Assembly: GCF_000735135.1 (NCBI RefSeq)
Contig: NZ_JPLZ01000006.1
Coordinates: 1-64,000 of the forward strand
Length of the DNA stretch: 64,000 bases
Direction: 5' to 3'
Source of the DNA: Chryseobacterium sp. FH1
Lineage (GTDB): Bacteria; Bacteroidota; Bacteroidia; Flavobacteriales; Weeksellaceae
Shown here: positions 35,537 through 44,860 of the stretch, piece after piece
Layout of the letters: each line of letters starts with the position of its first letter
Numbering within the stretch: the stretch's first letter is position 1
The notes under the pieces: model-generated
Database searches by the model: none
What the model was told of the DNA's origin: nothing
The model's input: the letters and a program-made list of their open reading frames with translations, nothing else
Program-made: the position numbers and the translations under genes

Positions 35537-36085
35537 ATGTCAAAGAAAATTGCAATACTTGCAACCCACGGATTTGAAGAAAGTGAATTGAGTTCTCCAA
35601 AAGAACATTTGGAACAACAAGGCTGGACGGCGCACATTGTAAGTCCTCAAGATGGAAGCATCAAAGCCTGGTCTGGAAAAGACTGGGGAAAGGAATACAA
35701 GGTAGATGTGACACTTGACGAAGCCTCAGCAAGCGACTATGATGCATTAGTATTGCCAGGAGGTGTCATCAATCCAGATAAACTGAGAACTAATAAAGCG
35801 GCTTTGTCATTCGTGCAGGATTTCTTCAAACAGCACAAGCCAGTGGCGGCCATTTGCCACGGTCCTCAGATTCTAATCAATGCAGGTGCTACAGAAGGCA
35901 GAAAAATGACCTCGGTAGAATCCATCAGCGTCGACCTGAAAAATGCAGGTGTGATCTGGGAAGACAGTGAAGTAGTGGTGGACAATGGCTTGGTGACAAG
36001 CCGTACACCAGAAGATCTTCCAGCCTTCAATACCAAATTGGTAGAGGAGATCAAAGAAGGAAAACACGAAGATCAGAATCTCTAA
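35537..36085 (+). CDS. DJ-1/PfpI-family type 1 glutamine amidotransferase-like protein
   Basis: 182 residues of the PfpI/YhbO group. The nucleophile elbow AICHGPQ places the reactive cysteine near residue 115. The N-terminus KIAILATHGFEESEL has the conserved Glu of the family, and TSRTPEDLPAF near the C-terminus is typical. Members are linked to stress resistance, acting on glycated or misfolded proteins, or have protease or hydratase activity. It is monocistronic with a terminator 25 bases downstream. Confidence 0.9.
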   Translation: MSKKIAILATHGFEESELSSPKEHLEQQGWTAHIVSPQDGSIKAWSGKDWGKEYKVDVTLDEASASDYDALVLPGGVINPDKLRTNKAALSFVQDFFKQHKPVAAICHGPQILINAGATEGRKMTSVESISVDLKNAGVIWEDSEVVVDNGLVTSRTPEDLPAFNTKLVEEIKEGKHEDQNL

Positions 36086-36110
36086 ACTGATTTTCAAAAT
36101 TATCATATTT

Positions 36111-36142
36111 AAGACCTGGGTTTTTGTCTGGGTCTTTTTTTT
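36111..36142 (+). terminator. Intrinsic terminator of the PfpI-family gene
   Basis: AAGACC (36111-36116) pairs with GGTCTT (36131-36136), followed by eight T. Confidence 0.65.
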
Positions 36143-36282
36143 GTGTTGGAGAGTGGTAGCGCTTGAGGGTTTAAGGGTGACAAAGAAATGTCGAAGGTTA
36201 TGGGAGGAAGTTTTATAGAGCTGGCTGAGCCAGCGATTGTTATAGGTCTTCGAGAATCTCTGACTGGCATTTGATTAATTTC

Positions 36283-36645
36283 ATTTATTCACAAAGAACT
36301 CGAAGATTTCAATATTAGTAGCCATAGGTGAAACCTATGGAACATCGCCAATGGTAATGAAAAAGATATTTTGACATTTATTCACAAAGAACTCGAAGAG
36401 TTCAATATTAGTAGCCGTATGTGAAACCTATGGATCGCCAATGGTAATGAAAAAGATAGTTTGACATTTATTCACGAAGAACTCGAAGGGTTCAATATTA
36501 GTAGCCGTATGTGAAACCTATGGATCGCCAATGGTAATGAAAAAGATAGTTTGACATTTATTCACGAAGAACTCGAAGAGTTCAATATTAGTAGCCACAT
36601 GTGAAACCTATGGAACATTGCCCATGGTAGTGAAAGATCTATGTG
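36283..36645. repeat. Four tandem copies of a 90-93-base unit
   Basis: Units start at 36283, 36376, 36466 and 36556 with ATTTATTCAC(A/G)AAGAACTCGA, followed by TTCAATATTAGTAGCC, GTGAAACCTATGGA and CGCCAATGGTAATGAAAAAGATA. Copies 2 and 3 are nearly identical; copy 1 has a 3-base insertion and copy 4 diverges after about 60 bases. Each unit contains a short inverted match (CATAGGTGAAACCTATG in copy 1). There is no conserved reading frame. The flanks (36143-36282 and 36646-36801) hold no gene. Confidence 0.85.
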
Positions 36646-36801
36646 AAACCTGTAGAATTTTGACAATATTACGATTGTGTGAAACTTTATGTTAAATTCA
36701 TTCGTATGTGAATTAAAATAATTACTTTAGCGCCCCCGTTATCTATTAGCTAAAAATAATACCGTTTTTTGGTGACGGTCTCAATAAATAATTAAATATC
36801 C

Positions 36802-37347
36802 GTGATTAAATCTGGTCAAATCGTTCAAATACCATTAGACTCTTCAATCTTTGAAACTGATGTTTCTGTATTGGATTCGAAGAAAGATGCACTGACTAAG
36901 GCGGTCGAAGTAAGAAATTACGGTTTGTTCGACGGTTTTTTGATCGGCGAGCATCAGGGAACGGAGAACTTCAAGCTTGGACAAAGAAAAGGAATCAATG
37001 TGGGCGGAAAGAAATCCCCACTTTATGTGATTGGCATCAGCCACGTTACCAATCAACTGTTTGTTGGCGAAGGAGAACAACATCCCGGTCTGTGGATTAA
37101 AGTAATTAAAGTCAGTCAATTTCCATTAGATCAAATGACGAATCCTTCAACTGAAGAAGACTCGAAACAAGGCTTGAAAGTCCAGATCCATTCAGCATTG
37201 ACGGATGAAGAAGCTCCTGCAAGCTTGTATCAATTTGAGGAAGACGTGTTTTTGGAATTTGATAACCTTGTACCCATCGCCATTCAGGATTACCCTTTTG
37301 AGATTCGTTTCGAGGATCATTATAAAGCAACTATTAGAATCAATTAA
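36802..37347 (+). CDS. Stand-alone protein resembling the MnmA C-terminal domain
   Basis: 181 residues, GTG start at 36802. Residues about 45-97 (LIGEHQGTENFKLGQRKGINVG, LYVIGISHVTNQLFVGEGEQHPGL) match the central/C-terminal beta-domain of Bacteroidetes tRNA 2-thiouridylase MnmA, where GQRKGL and PLYV.. are conserved. The ATP-pyrophosphatase domain and catalytic cysteines of MnmA are absent. It may bind tRNA or be a repurposed duplicate. The next gene, an exported nuclease, follows by 15 bases and may share its transcript. Confidence 0.6.
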   Translation: MIKSGQIVQIPLDSSIFETDVSVLDSKKDALTKAVEVRNYGLFDGFLIGEHQGTENFKLGQRKGINVGGKKSPLYVIGISHVTNQLFVGEGEQHPGLWIKVIKVSQFPLDQMTNPSTEEDSKQGLKVQIHSALTDEEAPASLYQFEEDVFLEFDNLVPIAIQDYPFEIRFEDHYKATIRIN

Positions 37348-37362
37348 ATATATTTTTATCAC

Positions 37363-39117
37363 ATGAAATTAAAATTTTCATTCTTTGCAAGTATCATTTC
37401 GTTTGTGGTTTTTGCACAGTCGGCGTCTTCTTACTATTCCGGTGTCAACTTCAACAAAACGAAAAACGAACTGAAAGCTGATCTTGCGACATTGATCACA
37501 ACCACCCACACGGCTAGTGTTTCTTACTCTGCGGGATTGGCGAACCTCTTCAAAACGAGTGATGCAGATCCAACAAACCCGTCCAATCTATTATTGATGT
37601 ACGGGTCCACAAGTTCTGGGACACACCAAAGAAGCCGTCCATACAGCGGATCTTGGAACCGCGAGCACGTTTACGCCAAATCAAAAGGAACACCTAATCT
37701 AGGTGAGTCTGGTCCAGGTGCCGACGGTCACCACCTTCGTCCAACGGACATGCAGTTGAACAGTACGAGAGGAAGTCTTCTTTTTGATGATGGAACTGGC
37801 GTAACTGCAGGTAAAACGAGCAGAGGTGGTTGGTACCCAGGAAGCGAGTGGAAAGGTGACGTTGCTAGAATCTTAATGTACATGTACGTAAGATACAATA
37901 CAAGATGTCTTCCTTTGAACATCACAATGAATCCGGCAACTTACTCATCCGACTTCCCAGATATCCTGTTGAAATGGAATGCAGAAGATCCCGTTTCTGA
38001 CTTCGAAAGAACAAGAAACAATGTAGTAGCAGGTGTTCAGAAAAACAGAAACCCATTCATCGACAATCCTTATTTGGCAACTGTGATCTGGGGTGGTCCA
38101 GCAGCGCAGAATACTTGGCCAGATACTTTCAATGGTGGATCATCATCTGATACTGTAGCACCATCTACGCCTACAAATCTTGCTGTTGTGGCGGTAACTT
38201 CAAACAGTGTGTCGTTATCTTGGACAGCTTCAACAGATAATATCGGAGTTAGCGGTTATGACATTTATGTAGATAATGCATTTAAAGCTTCTGTTTCTAC
38301 AACAACTGGAACAGTTTCAGGACTTAACTCTTCTACAACTTATTCTTTCTACGTGTTAGCAAGAGATGCGGCAGGTAACAAATCTGAAAATAGCACAAGT
38401 GTACAAGGCACAACAGAAGCAGGAGGTGGTACAGGAGAAACTACCACTTGTGGTACAGAAGATTTTGAAAATATGCCAGCAACCAATTCTTCTTATGCGG
38501 GTAGAGAGTGGTCTAACAAAAGCATCGTTTGGACTGCAACCAACGCAAGAACAGATAAGCAGATTTACATTGATGGGGACAACAACAGAGCGATCTGTAT
38601 CAGAAAAGGAAGCTTGAAATCTTCTACAATCTCTGGTGGTATCGGATCTTTGACAGTGAAAACTTACTTGCCATTCAACGACGGTGAGGGAAGTTATACA
38701 TTGAAAGTGAACGGTGTGGTGAAAGGACAAATTCCTTATTCTAAGACTGCTAAGACTCAAACTATCAGTAACATCAATGTTGAAGGTAATGTGGTAATCG
38801 AGTTGGTAGATGATGTTACAAGCAACCGTGTGTCTTTTGACAACCTGTCTTGGACTTGTTTCGCAGGATTGGCAACGGACGATGTCGATGCTCAAAAAAC
38901 AAAAATCGCGATCTACCCAAACCCAGTGAAAAATAACCAATTCTTCATCAGTGGTATCGAGAAAAACGAAACAGTGAAAATCTACAGCTTAAACGGACAA
39001 TTGGTTCAAACCATCAACAACGTTGAGAACAAAGGTAAAGTAAGCCTTAACAAGCTCGCAAAAGGTGTTTACATTGTAGCAACTAAAAACCAGTCTTCTA
39101 AGATTGTTGTAGAATAA
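37363..39117 (+). CDS. Exported endonuclease I-family nuclease with FN3 and type IX secretion tail
   Basis: 584 residues. Signal peptide (to about 18), endonuclease I domain (about 24-250) with the histidine-metal site in WNREHVY and GHHLRPTD, a fibronectin type III domain (about 268-355), a beta-sandwich region of unknown type (about 365-500), and a C-terminal sorting domain (about 512-584, starting IAIYPNPVKN, ending KGVYIVATKNQSSKIVVE). It would be sent to the surface or medium by the type IX system and degrade DNA or RNA for nutrients. Glu and His motifs are intact. It lies 15 bases after the MnmA-like gene and has its own terminator. Confidence 0.93.
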   Translation: MKLKFSFFASIISFVVFAQSASSYYSGVNFNKTKNELKADLATLITTTHTASVSYSAGLANLFKTSDADPTNPSNLLLMYGSTSSGTHQRSRPYSGSWNREHVYAKSKGTPNLGESGPGADGHHLRPTDMQLNSTRGSLLFDDGTGVTAGKTSRGGWYPGSEWKGDVARILMYMYVRYNTRCLPLNITMNPATYSSDFPDILLKWNAEDPVSDFERTRNNVVAGVQKNRNPFIDNPYLATVIWGGPAAQNTWPDTFNGGSSSDTVAPSTPTNLAVVAVTSNSVSLSWTASTDNIGVSGYDIYVDNAFKASVSTTTGTVSGLNSSTTYSFYVLARDAAGNKSENSTSVQGTTEAGGGTGETTTCGTEDFENMPATNSSYAGREWSNKSIVWTATNARTDKQIYIDGDNNRAICIRKGSLKSSTISGGIGSLTVKTYLPFNDGEGSYTLKVNGVVKGQIPYSKTAKTQTISNINVEGNVVIELVDDVTSNRVSFDNLSWTCFAGLATDDVDAQKTKIAIYPNPVKNNQFFISGIEKNETVKIYSLNGQLVQTINNVENKGKVSLNKLAKGVYIVATKNQSSKIVVE

Positions 39118-39142
39118 TCATTGACAGACATTCAATATCAAA

Positions 39143-39169
39143 GCCGGGAGTTATCTTCCGGCCTTTTTT
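39143..39169 (+). terminator. Intrinsic terminator of the exported nuclease gene
   Basis: GCCGG / CCGGC stem followed by CTTTTTTG. Confidence 0.8.
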
Positions 39170-39192
39170 GTTAATTAAGACCCTGCTTAAAC

Positions 39193-39241
39193 TTTCATCA
39201 AAATTATTTCCCCGACCCTAAAGGCAGTAATTTTGATGAAA
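39193..39241. repeat. 16-bp inverted repeat with GC-rich loop
   Basis: TTTCATCAAAATTATT (39193-39208) and AGTAATTTTGATGAAA (39226-39241) pair with one mismatch at the inner end. Non-coding; the rest of 39170-39485 shows nothing recognisable. Confidence 0.65.
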
Positions 39242-39485
39242 TTTTCAAGGCGTTTTTCCACCTTTTAGAATTGGGGAAAAGAAATATGTTTTGAAAATTT
39301 TATTTCTTAATCATTTTTAAACAAACACTAAATATTAGCTCTGAAAATTAGTTAAACTACATAGATAGAAAAATGAAATATCTGTTTTTAGAAAAGATAA
39401 AATAGATTTGAGCATCAAAATATTTTATCTTAAAACATTACAAAAACGATGTGTCTATGTGGTGAAAAAGTGAATGCTCTCAAAC

Positions 39486-39516
39486 AAAAAAAAGACTGCT
39501 CCAAATTGGAACAGCC
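39486..39516 (-). terminator. Terminator of the gene at 39545-39928
   Basis: On the minus strand GGCTGTTCCA pairs with TGGAGCAGTC (two G-U pairs, 3-base loop), followed by eight T. Confidence 0.75.
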
Positions 39517-39544
39517 TTATTTATGTTAAAATGAATGTTTCTAA

Positions 39545-39928
39545 TTAAGAGATAATTCGAACAGAGTCTGGTTCGTTCATATCCAATTTATCCATCAGCT
39601 TTTGAAGGTTCTCAATATCTTTCAATACTTTCTGATAAGATGATCTGGCGTAATCTGCAAAAGACGCCGTAGTATTCAAATCATCCACATTTTTGAAAAC
39701 ATTGATTTCAGGATTCTCTACCGTGTCGTGTTTGTAATTCTCAAGACAATCTTCTATCGCTTTCCTTTTTCTTTTGCAACTCACTTTGTTCCTCAGTTTT
39801 TGAAGAGAACTGATCAGGTACGGGCTATCGTTGTATGGATTTACAAAATCGCTTTGTTCAGATTCCTCCTGATACACGTGATATGCTGTTTCATTGCTGG
39901 GCTTGAGGTAGTTTTTGTCGAATATCAT
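39545..39928 (-). CDS. Small cytoplasmic protein of unknown function
   Basis: 127 residues, no signal peptide or membrane helix. It is highly charged, with a basic segment KVSCKRKRKAIEDC (about 48-61) and a helical C-terminus with a heptad-like pattern (YQKVLKDIENLQKLMDKL). No family recognised. Monocistronic with its own terminator. Confidence 0.6.
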   Translation of the reverse strand: MIFDKNYLKPSNETAYHVYQEESEQSDFVNPYNDSPYLISSLQKLRNKVSCKRKRKAIEDCLENYKHDTVENPEINVFKNVDDLNTTASFADYARSSYQKVLKDIENLQKLMDKLDMNEPDSVRIIS

Positions 39929-40124
39929 AGCGGTAGAGAGTTAAAGTTTAACATCAATAAAAATCGGTTTAGATAGATTTGACATATCAATTTTAAGACC
40001 AAGATTTTATCATATTAATAATTATCTTCGTCGTCAGCTACAAATATTTCTCAATTTAAATAACAAATATCAACCACTTTCCCTTCAATAGTTAATACCT
40101 TTGACGCTTTAAAAATTTGATTAA

Positions 40125-40661
40125 ATGAAAATATTAGCATTTGGAGCGAGCAACTCCAGAGAATCCATCAATAAGCAACTGGCAGAATACACAGCAAAAC
40201 AATTCAACGGTGCAGAAGTAGAGCTTTTGGATCTTAACGATTTCGAAATGCCCTTGTTCAGCGTTGATAGAGAAAAGCACGATGGCATCCCAACTTTGGC
40301 ACTTCAATTTGCTGAAAAGATAGATGCTTCCGATCTATTGATTATTTCTTTTTCAGAGCACAACAGCACTTATACTGTGGCTTTCAAAAACATATTCGAT
40401 TGGGTGTCAAGAATCAAAGACCGCAAACATTTTGGCGAGAAGCCTGTTTTTGTTTTGGCTACAGCGCCTGGTCCTGGTGGTGGAAAGAATGTTGTGGCAG
40501 CTTTTGAAGCAAGAGCCCCTTTCAGTGGAGCTAATGTTCTACAGACCTTTACATTACCAAAGTTCAAAGAGAGTTTTGATGGGGAAAAAGGGATAATTAA
40601 TGATGAAAAAAAAGCGGAATTCGAAGAGAAATTGACTGCTGTTAAAAACTTTTTCGCTTAA
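40125..40661 (+). CDS. NADPH-dependent FMN reductase-family oxidoreductase
   Basis: 178 residues of the flavodoxin-like FMN_red family. The N-terminal phosphate loop FGASNSRESINKQLA binds FMN phosphate, SEHNSTYTVAFKNIFDW (about 84-100) is the characteristic helix, and a glycine-rich TAPGPGGGKN follows. Such enzymes reduce quinones, azo compounds or chromate with NAD(P)H in the cytoplasm. Monocistronic. Confidence 0.9.
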   Translation: MKILAFGASNSRESINKQLAEYTAKQFNGAEVELLDLNDFEMPLFSVDREKHDGIPTLALQFAEKIDASDLLIISFSEHNSTYTVAFKNIFDWVSRIKDRKHFGEKPVFVLATAPGPGGGKNVVAAFEARAPFSGANVLQTFTLPKFKESFDGEKGIINDEKKAEFEEKLTAVKNFFA

Positions 40662-40664
40662 CAT

Positions 40665-40697
40665 TTTGGAAAGTCATATTAAGAATGCGTAGCTTTG
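40665..40697 (+). promoter_or_regulatory. Promoter of the 27-codon ORF
   Basis: TTTG at 40665-40668, a 21-base spacer and TAGCTTTG at 40690-40697. It is a full Bacteroidetes promoter pointing into 40714-40797. Confidence 0.65.
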
Positions 40698-40713
40698 CAA
40701 TCAAATAAGGACA

Positions 40714-40797
40714 ATGAAAATTCAACAAGTTCATTTTGAGAAATATCCTAATTCTTGCAAAGAGAATTACATCAGCACCTCCGAACTTGTGGACTAA
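40714..40797 (+). CDS. Predicted 27-residue microprotein (or small RNA)
   Basis: ATG at 40714 to TAA at 40797. The peptide begins MKIQQVHFEKYPNSC and ends TSELVD, without a signal or membrane segment. A good promoter lies just upstream, AAGGA stands 5 bases before the ATG (rare in this group), and a strong terminator starts 8 bases after the stop. Together these define a transcript of about 130 bases. It could encode a peptide of unknown function or be a small RNA with incidental coding. Not recognised. Confidence 0.5.
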   Translation: MKIQQVHFEKYPNSCKENYISTSELVD

Positions 40798-40804
40798 AAT
40801 AACG

Positions 40805-40835
40805 GCCGATAATCTAAAAGATTGTCGGCTTTTTT
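40805..40835 (+). terminator. Intrinsic terminator of the small transcription unit
   Basis: GCCGATAATCT (40805-40815) pairs with AGATTGTCGGC (40819-40829) and six T follow. The remainder to 41023 has a CTTTCAGG/CCTGAAAG hairpin (about 40891-40914), a repeat-like CCACAGCGTGGCGACC segment and no gene. Confidence 0.85.
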
Positions 40836-41023
40836 ATTTAACAATTTTGAAAAAGTAAGTTTGAAATAAATCTAGTAAATTCTGATATTCTTTCAGGCCT
40901 CAAAAACCTGAAAGAGTTGATGAAGAAAGATAAAAAGTCAAACAAGCCACAGCGTGGCGACCGATTTATCAGCATTGGATTTCAATCCAATGAATAAGAA
41001 TAAATGAAATTGAAAATCTAAAA

Positions 41024-42016
41024 ATGAGCAATACCTATAAATCCGCCGGAGTCGATAAAGAAGAAGGCTACAAAACAGTAGATAAAATAAAATCTGCCGT
41101 TGCCGAAACCCATAACAAAAACGTTCTCAACAATCTTGGAAGCTTTGGTGCGTTCTATGAGATTGCTGGCTACAAAAATCCAGTGTTGGTTTCAGGAACC
41201 GATGGCGTTGGAACCAAACTGAAAATCGCTTTGGACACCAAACAATACGATTCTATCGGCATCGACTGTTTCGCAATGTGCGCGAACGATATTCTTTGCC
41301 ACGGTGCAAAACCCTTGTTTTTCCTGGATTATCTGGCTTGCGGAAAACTCGATTCTGAGATTGCAGCAGAAATCGTTCTTGGAATGGTAAAAGCTTGTAA
41401 AGACAACAACTGCGCATTGATTGGTGGCGAAACTGCCGAGATGCCAGGAATGTATCAGCCAGGCGATTATGACGTTGCTGGATTCTGCGTCGGAATTGTA
41501 GAAAAAGACCAAATCATTGACGGTTCCAAAATCAGAGCAGGGAATAAAATTATTGTTATTCCAAGTTCTGGATTTCATTCCAATGGATTTTCATTGGTGA
41601 GAAAGATATTCCCGGATTTCGAAGAGCAATTTGAAGGAAAACCTTTGTACGAAACACTTTTGGTTCCTACGAGATTATATTATCAAGACATTCATAAAGT
41701 GTTGGAAGAAGCGCCACTTTACGGTATTGCGCACATCACAGGAGGCGGATTGTACGAGAATGTTCCAAGAATTATCCCAGAAGGACTTTGCGCAACCATC
41801 GATGCTTCAAAAATCCAAATTCCGACCGTAATGCAGGAATTGGAAAAACGTGGCAACATCGCAAGAGAAGAGATGTTCGGAACGTTCAATATGGGCGTTG
41901 GAATGGTTCTCGTGACCGACGAAAATCACGTTGATAAAATCCTTGACCTTTTGGAAGACGCATATGTAGTGGGCGAAATCACGGAAGGAAGCGAGAAAAT
42001 AAAATTATCAATCTAG
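41024..42016 (+). CDS. purM: Phosphoribosylformylglycinamidine cyclo-ligase
   Basis: Fifth step of purine synthesis: ATP-dependent ring closure to aminoimidazole ribonucleotide. 330 residues. The N-terminal YKSAGVDKEEGY start, the GTDGVGTKLK nucleotide/phosphate site, and GGETAEMPGMY are family hallmarks, as is the C-terminal FNMGVGMVLV. First in a purM-purN-purH cluster (gaps of 75 and 208 bases). Confidence 0.96.
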   Translation: MSNTYKSAGVDKEEGYKTVDKIKSAVAETHNKNVLNNLGSFGAFYEIAGYKNPVLVSGTDGVGTKLKIALDTKQYDSIGIDCFAMCANDILCHGAKPLFFLDYLACGKLDSEIAAEIVLGMVKACKDNNCALIGGETAEMPGMYQPGDYDVAGFCVGIVEKDQIIDGSKIRAGNKIIVIPSSGFHSNGFSLVRKIFPDFEEQFEGKPLYETLLVPTRLYYQDIHKVLEEAPLYGIAHITGGGLYENVPRIIPEGLCATIDASKIQIPTVMQELEKRGNIAREEMFGTFNMGVGMVLVTDENHVDKILDLLEDAYVVGEITEGSEKIKLSI

Positions 42017-42091
42017 CAATTTAATAATGTACCAGTTTACCAATTTGTTCAATTGTTAAATTATTAAACTGATACATTGTTACATTTATAA

Positions 42092-42655
42092 ATGAAAAAC
42101 ATCACCATCTTAATTTCAGGTTCAGGAACCAATCTTCAAAGGATTATAGATTGCATTGATAGCGGAGAAATCCGAAATGCAAGAATCATCCAGGTCATCG
42201 CTGACAGAGAATGTTACGGATTGGAAAGAGCTCAGAAACATCAAATCCCGAATGAATTAATCAAACGCGGAAAAGACTTCGCTGAGAATCTTGAACAAGC
42301 CGTTCCTGAGAATACAGATTTGATTGTTCTGGCAGGTTTTCTATCTATTTTGAAGCCGGAATTCTGTGAAAAATGGGAAGGAAAAATCATTAATATTCAT
42401 CCGGCATTATTACCAAAATTTGGTGGAAAAGGAATGTGGGGTCATCATGTTCACAATGCGGTCATCGAAGCAGGCGAGAAAGAAAGTGGTGCAAGCGTTC
42501 ATTATGTGACCTCAGGTATCGATGAAGGCGAGGTGATTTTGCAGGGAAAATTTGAGATTGATGAAACTGATACTGCCGAAATAGTTGCTGAAAAAGTTCA
42601 TCTTGCTGAATATGATATTTTCCCAAAAGCCATTGATTTGGTTTTAAATAAATAA
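42092..42655 (+). CDS. purN: Phosphoribosylglycinamide formyltransferase
   Basis: Third step of purine synthesis, transferring a formyl group from 10-formyltetrahydrofolate. 187 residues. The N-terminal phosphate loop is ISGSGTNLQ, the catalytic Asn-His pair is in INIHPALLPKFGGKGMWG, and the catalytic Asp is in the SGIDEGEVI loop. All present. Second in the purine cluster. Confidence 0.95.
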   Translation: MKNITILISGSGTNLQRIIDCIDSGEIRNARIIQVIADRECYGLERAQKHQIPNELIKRGKDFAENLEQAVPENTDLIVLAGFLSILKPEFCEKWEGKIINIHPALLPKFGGKGMWGHHVHNAVIEAGEKESGASVHYVTSGIDEGEVILQGKFEIDETDTAEIVAEKVHLAEYDIFPKAIDLVLNK

Positions 42656-42863
42656 AACATTAAGTTAAAGTTAAAATAATATTTTAATTTGTAAAGTGTT
42701 GTAATATATTATTTTATGAATTTTATTTATAATTAACTTTAAATTAAGAAATGAAATCTAATAGCTCCGTCGGAGCGACCAATTAATAGAAATCCGGAGG
42801 TGAAAGAACCGGTAAATCACAGTTTGGATAAAACTGTAAAAAGTAAAATTTGAAAGAGAAGGT

Positions 42864-44381
42864 ATGAGTAAAAAGAGAGCACTTATCAGCGTATCTGATA
42901 AAAGCGGTTTGGTAGATTTCGCAAGATTTCTCGAAGAACAGAACTACGAATTGATTTCCACCGGCGGAACATTCAAACATTTGAAAGACGCCGGATTGAG
43001 CCCGATTCAAATCGATGAAGTCACAGATTTTCCGGAAATGCTGGACGGCAGAGTGAAAACCCTGCACCCGAAAGTTCACGGCGGATTGCTGGCGGTTCGT
43101 TCCAACGAGGAACATATGAAAACCGTTCAGGAGTACGAAATCGGACTGATTGATATGGTCATCGTGAATCTTTATCCGTTTTTCGAAAACGTGAACAAAG
43201 AAATTTCTCTTGACGAAAAAGTAGAATTCATCGATATTGGCGGACCTTCTATGTTGCGTTCTGCAGCTAAGAATTTCAATTCTGTTGTGGTTCTTACAGA
43301 CGTAAATGACTACGAAATCATCAAAAATGAAATGTCAGAAAATGGTGATTCGACCATCGAAACCAGAAAGAAATTGGCTGGAAAAGTATTCAATCTGACT
43401 TCTGCCTACGATGCTGCGATTTCCAGAATGCTTTTGGATGAAGAATATCCAACTTATCTGAACGCCTCTTACAAAAAGGTTTCAGACTTGCGTTACGGCG
43501 AAAATCCGCACCAGTCAGCGGCTTATTACACTTCGACTTTCGAAAACGGCGCAATGAAGGATTTCGAAATTTTGGGAGGCAAAGAATTGTCTTTCAATAA
43601 TTTGAGAGATATGGATTTGTGTTGGAAAGTGGTTAATGAGTTCAAGGATGAATTGGCTTGTTGTGCTGTAAAACACTCAACGCCTTGTGGTGTTGCGGTT
43701 GGAACTACAGCTTTGGAAACTTACACTAAAACATTCGAATGCGACCCAATTTCCATCTTCGGCGGCATCATCGGAATGAATTATAAAGTGGATGCGGCAA
43801 CGGCTGAGGAATTGAACAAAACGTTCCTCGAAATCGTGATGGCAACGGACTTTGACGAAGATGCTTTGGAAATCCTCAGAAAAAAGAAAAATCTTAGAAT
43901 CATCAAAATCAAAAACCAGGTGACAGACAAACAAGCTTGGGTGAAAATTGATGGCGGAATGTTGGTTCAAAGTGCCGACGACCAATTCTCAGACGATATT
44001 AAATTAGTGACAGAAACCGCTCCAACAGACGAACAAAGAAAAGCATTACTGTTCTCTCAAAGGGTGGTGAAATATGTAAAATCCAACGCAATCGTGGTTT
44101 CAAACGGCGTTCAAGCCATTGGAATCGGTGGTGGACAAGTGAACAGAATCTGGGCAACACAACAAGCAATTGAAAGAGCCAAAGAGAAATTCGACGGCGA
44201 GTTGGTTTTGGCTTCGGATGCATTTTTCCCTTTCCGAGATGTGGTGGATTTCTGTGCACAGGAAGGCATTACGGCGATTATTCAGCCAGGTGGAAGTATG
44301 AGAGATAATGACTCCATCGAAGCGGCGAATGAGCATCAAATCCCGATGTTGTTTACGGGAATGAGACATTTCTTGCATTGA
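42864..44381 (+). CDS. purH: Bifunctional AICAR formyltransferase/IMP cyclohydrolase
   Basis: The last two steps to IMP. 505 residues. The N-terminal IMP cyclohydrolase domain (about 1-190: [35 protein letters not shown]) is followed by the transformylase domain (about 195-505) with [24 protein letters not shown] with the catalytic Lys-His, and the C-terminal IQPGGSMRD. Full length. Third in the purine cluster. Confidence 0.97.
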   Translation: MSKKRALISVSDKSGLVDFARFLEEQNYELISTGGTFKHLKDAGLSPIQIDEVTDFPEMLDGRVKTLHPKVHGGLLAVRSNEEHMKTVQEYEIGLIDMVIVNLYPFFENVNKEISLDEKVEFIDIGGPSMLRSAAKNFNSVVVLTDVNDYEIIKNEMSENGDSTIETRKKLAGKVFNLTSAYDAAISRMLLDEEYPTYLNASYKKVSDLRYGENPHQSAAYYTSTFENGAMKDFEILGGKELSFNNLRDMDLCWKVVNEFKDELACCAVKHSTPCGVAVGTTALETYTKTFECDPISIFGGIIGMNYKVDAATAEELNKTFLEIVMATDFDEDALEILRKKKNLRIIKIKNQVTDKQAWVKIDGGMLVQSADDQFSDDIKLVTETAPTDEQRKALLFSQRVVKYVKSNAIVVSNGVQAIGIGGGQVNRIWATQQAIERAKEKFDGELVLASDAFFPFRDVVDFCAQEGITAIIQPGGSMRDNDSIEAANEHQIPMLFTGMRHFLH

Positions 44382-44401
44382 TATTAAAATAGTTGATTTT
44401 G

Positions 44402-44497
44402 TTTGGGCAGCTATTTCCGCCTTCCGCTCCCAATCTTTTTTGCAGACGATTTCAGTCCAAATAGAACTTTAGTTTACGCAAAAAAGGATTTCCGCTC
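44402..44497. repeat. Dispersed intergenic repeat, copy 2
   Basis: It starts TTTGGGCAGCTATTTCCGCC and ends AAAAAAGGATTTCCGCTC. It shares the AATCTTTTTTGCAGACGATTTC block with 22443-22560, and is followed by GTCGGGCTGCAGATTC as at positions 122 and 22618. Confidence 0.7.
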
Positions 44498-44567
44498 AAG
44501 TCGGGCTGCAGATTCAATATAAATCAACGTTTTGTACAAGATATAAAGATGAGTAAAATATAAAAGT

Positions 44568-44639
44568 CCTTCGACTCCGCTCAGGATGACATCGGAATTT
44601 ATGATTAAATATGAATGTCAGGCTGAGCGGAGTCGAAGC
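44568..44639. repeat. Inverted repeat CCTTCGACTCCGCTCAG
   Basis: The arm 44568-44592 and its complement 44614-44639 (ending GAGCGGAGTCGAAG) flank 21 AT-rich bases. A related CTTCGACTTCGCTCAGGAT segment occurs at about 49140-49158. Nothing coding in 44640-44837. Confidence 0.7.
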
Positions 44640-44837
44640 CTTTTCCAATAAAATTACCCTTTCAAGTTCAAACTTCGGAAGGGTTTTCTTTTTAATAATT
44701 AATAAAAATTAGTCTCAAAAATTATCGTTCGTTTGATGGATTTAGAATTATGTTGAGATATTGATTTTGTGGTCATTTAATTTTAAATTAATGATAAAAT
44801 TTCGGTTAAAAATTCATTTTGAAATCGAAATAATATT

Positions 44838-44845
44838 TACTTTTG
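44838..44845 (+). promoter_or_regulatory. Probable -7 box for proline dehydrogenase
   Basis: TACTTTTG fits TAnnTTTG, 16 bases before the ATG at 44861; a TTTG lies 16 bases upstream of it, slightly too close for a standard -33. Confidence 0.4.
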
Positions 44846-44860
44846 GGACAAATTCTGGAT

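Noticed and set aside
36283-36645. Possible CRISPR array
   Set aside because: The whole 90-base unit is repeated, with no short repeat separated by unique spacers, and no cas gene is nearby apart from the unrelated dCas12f.
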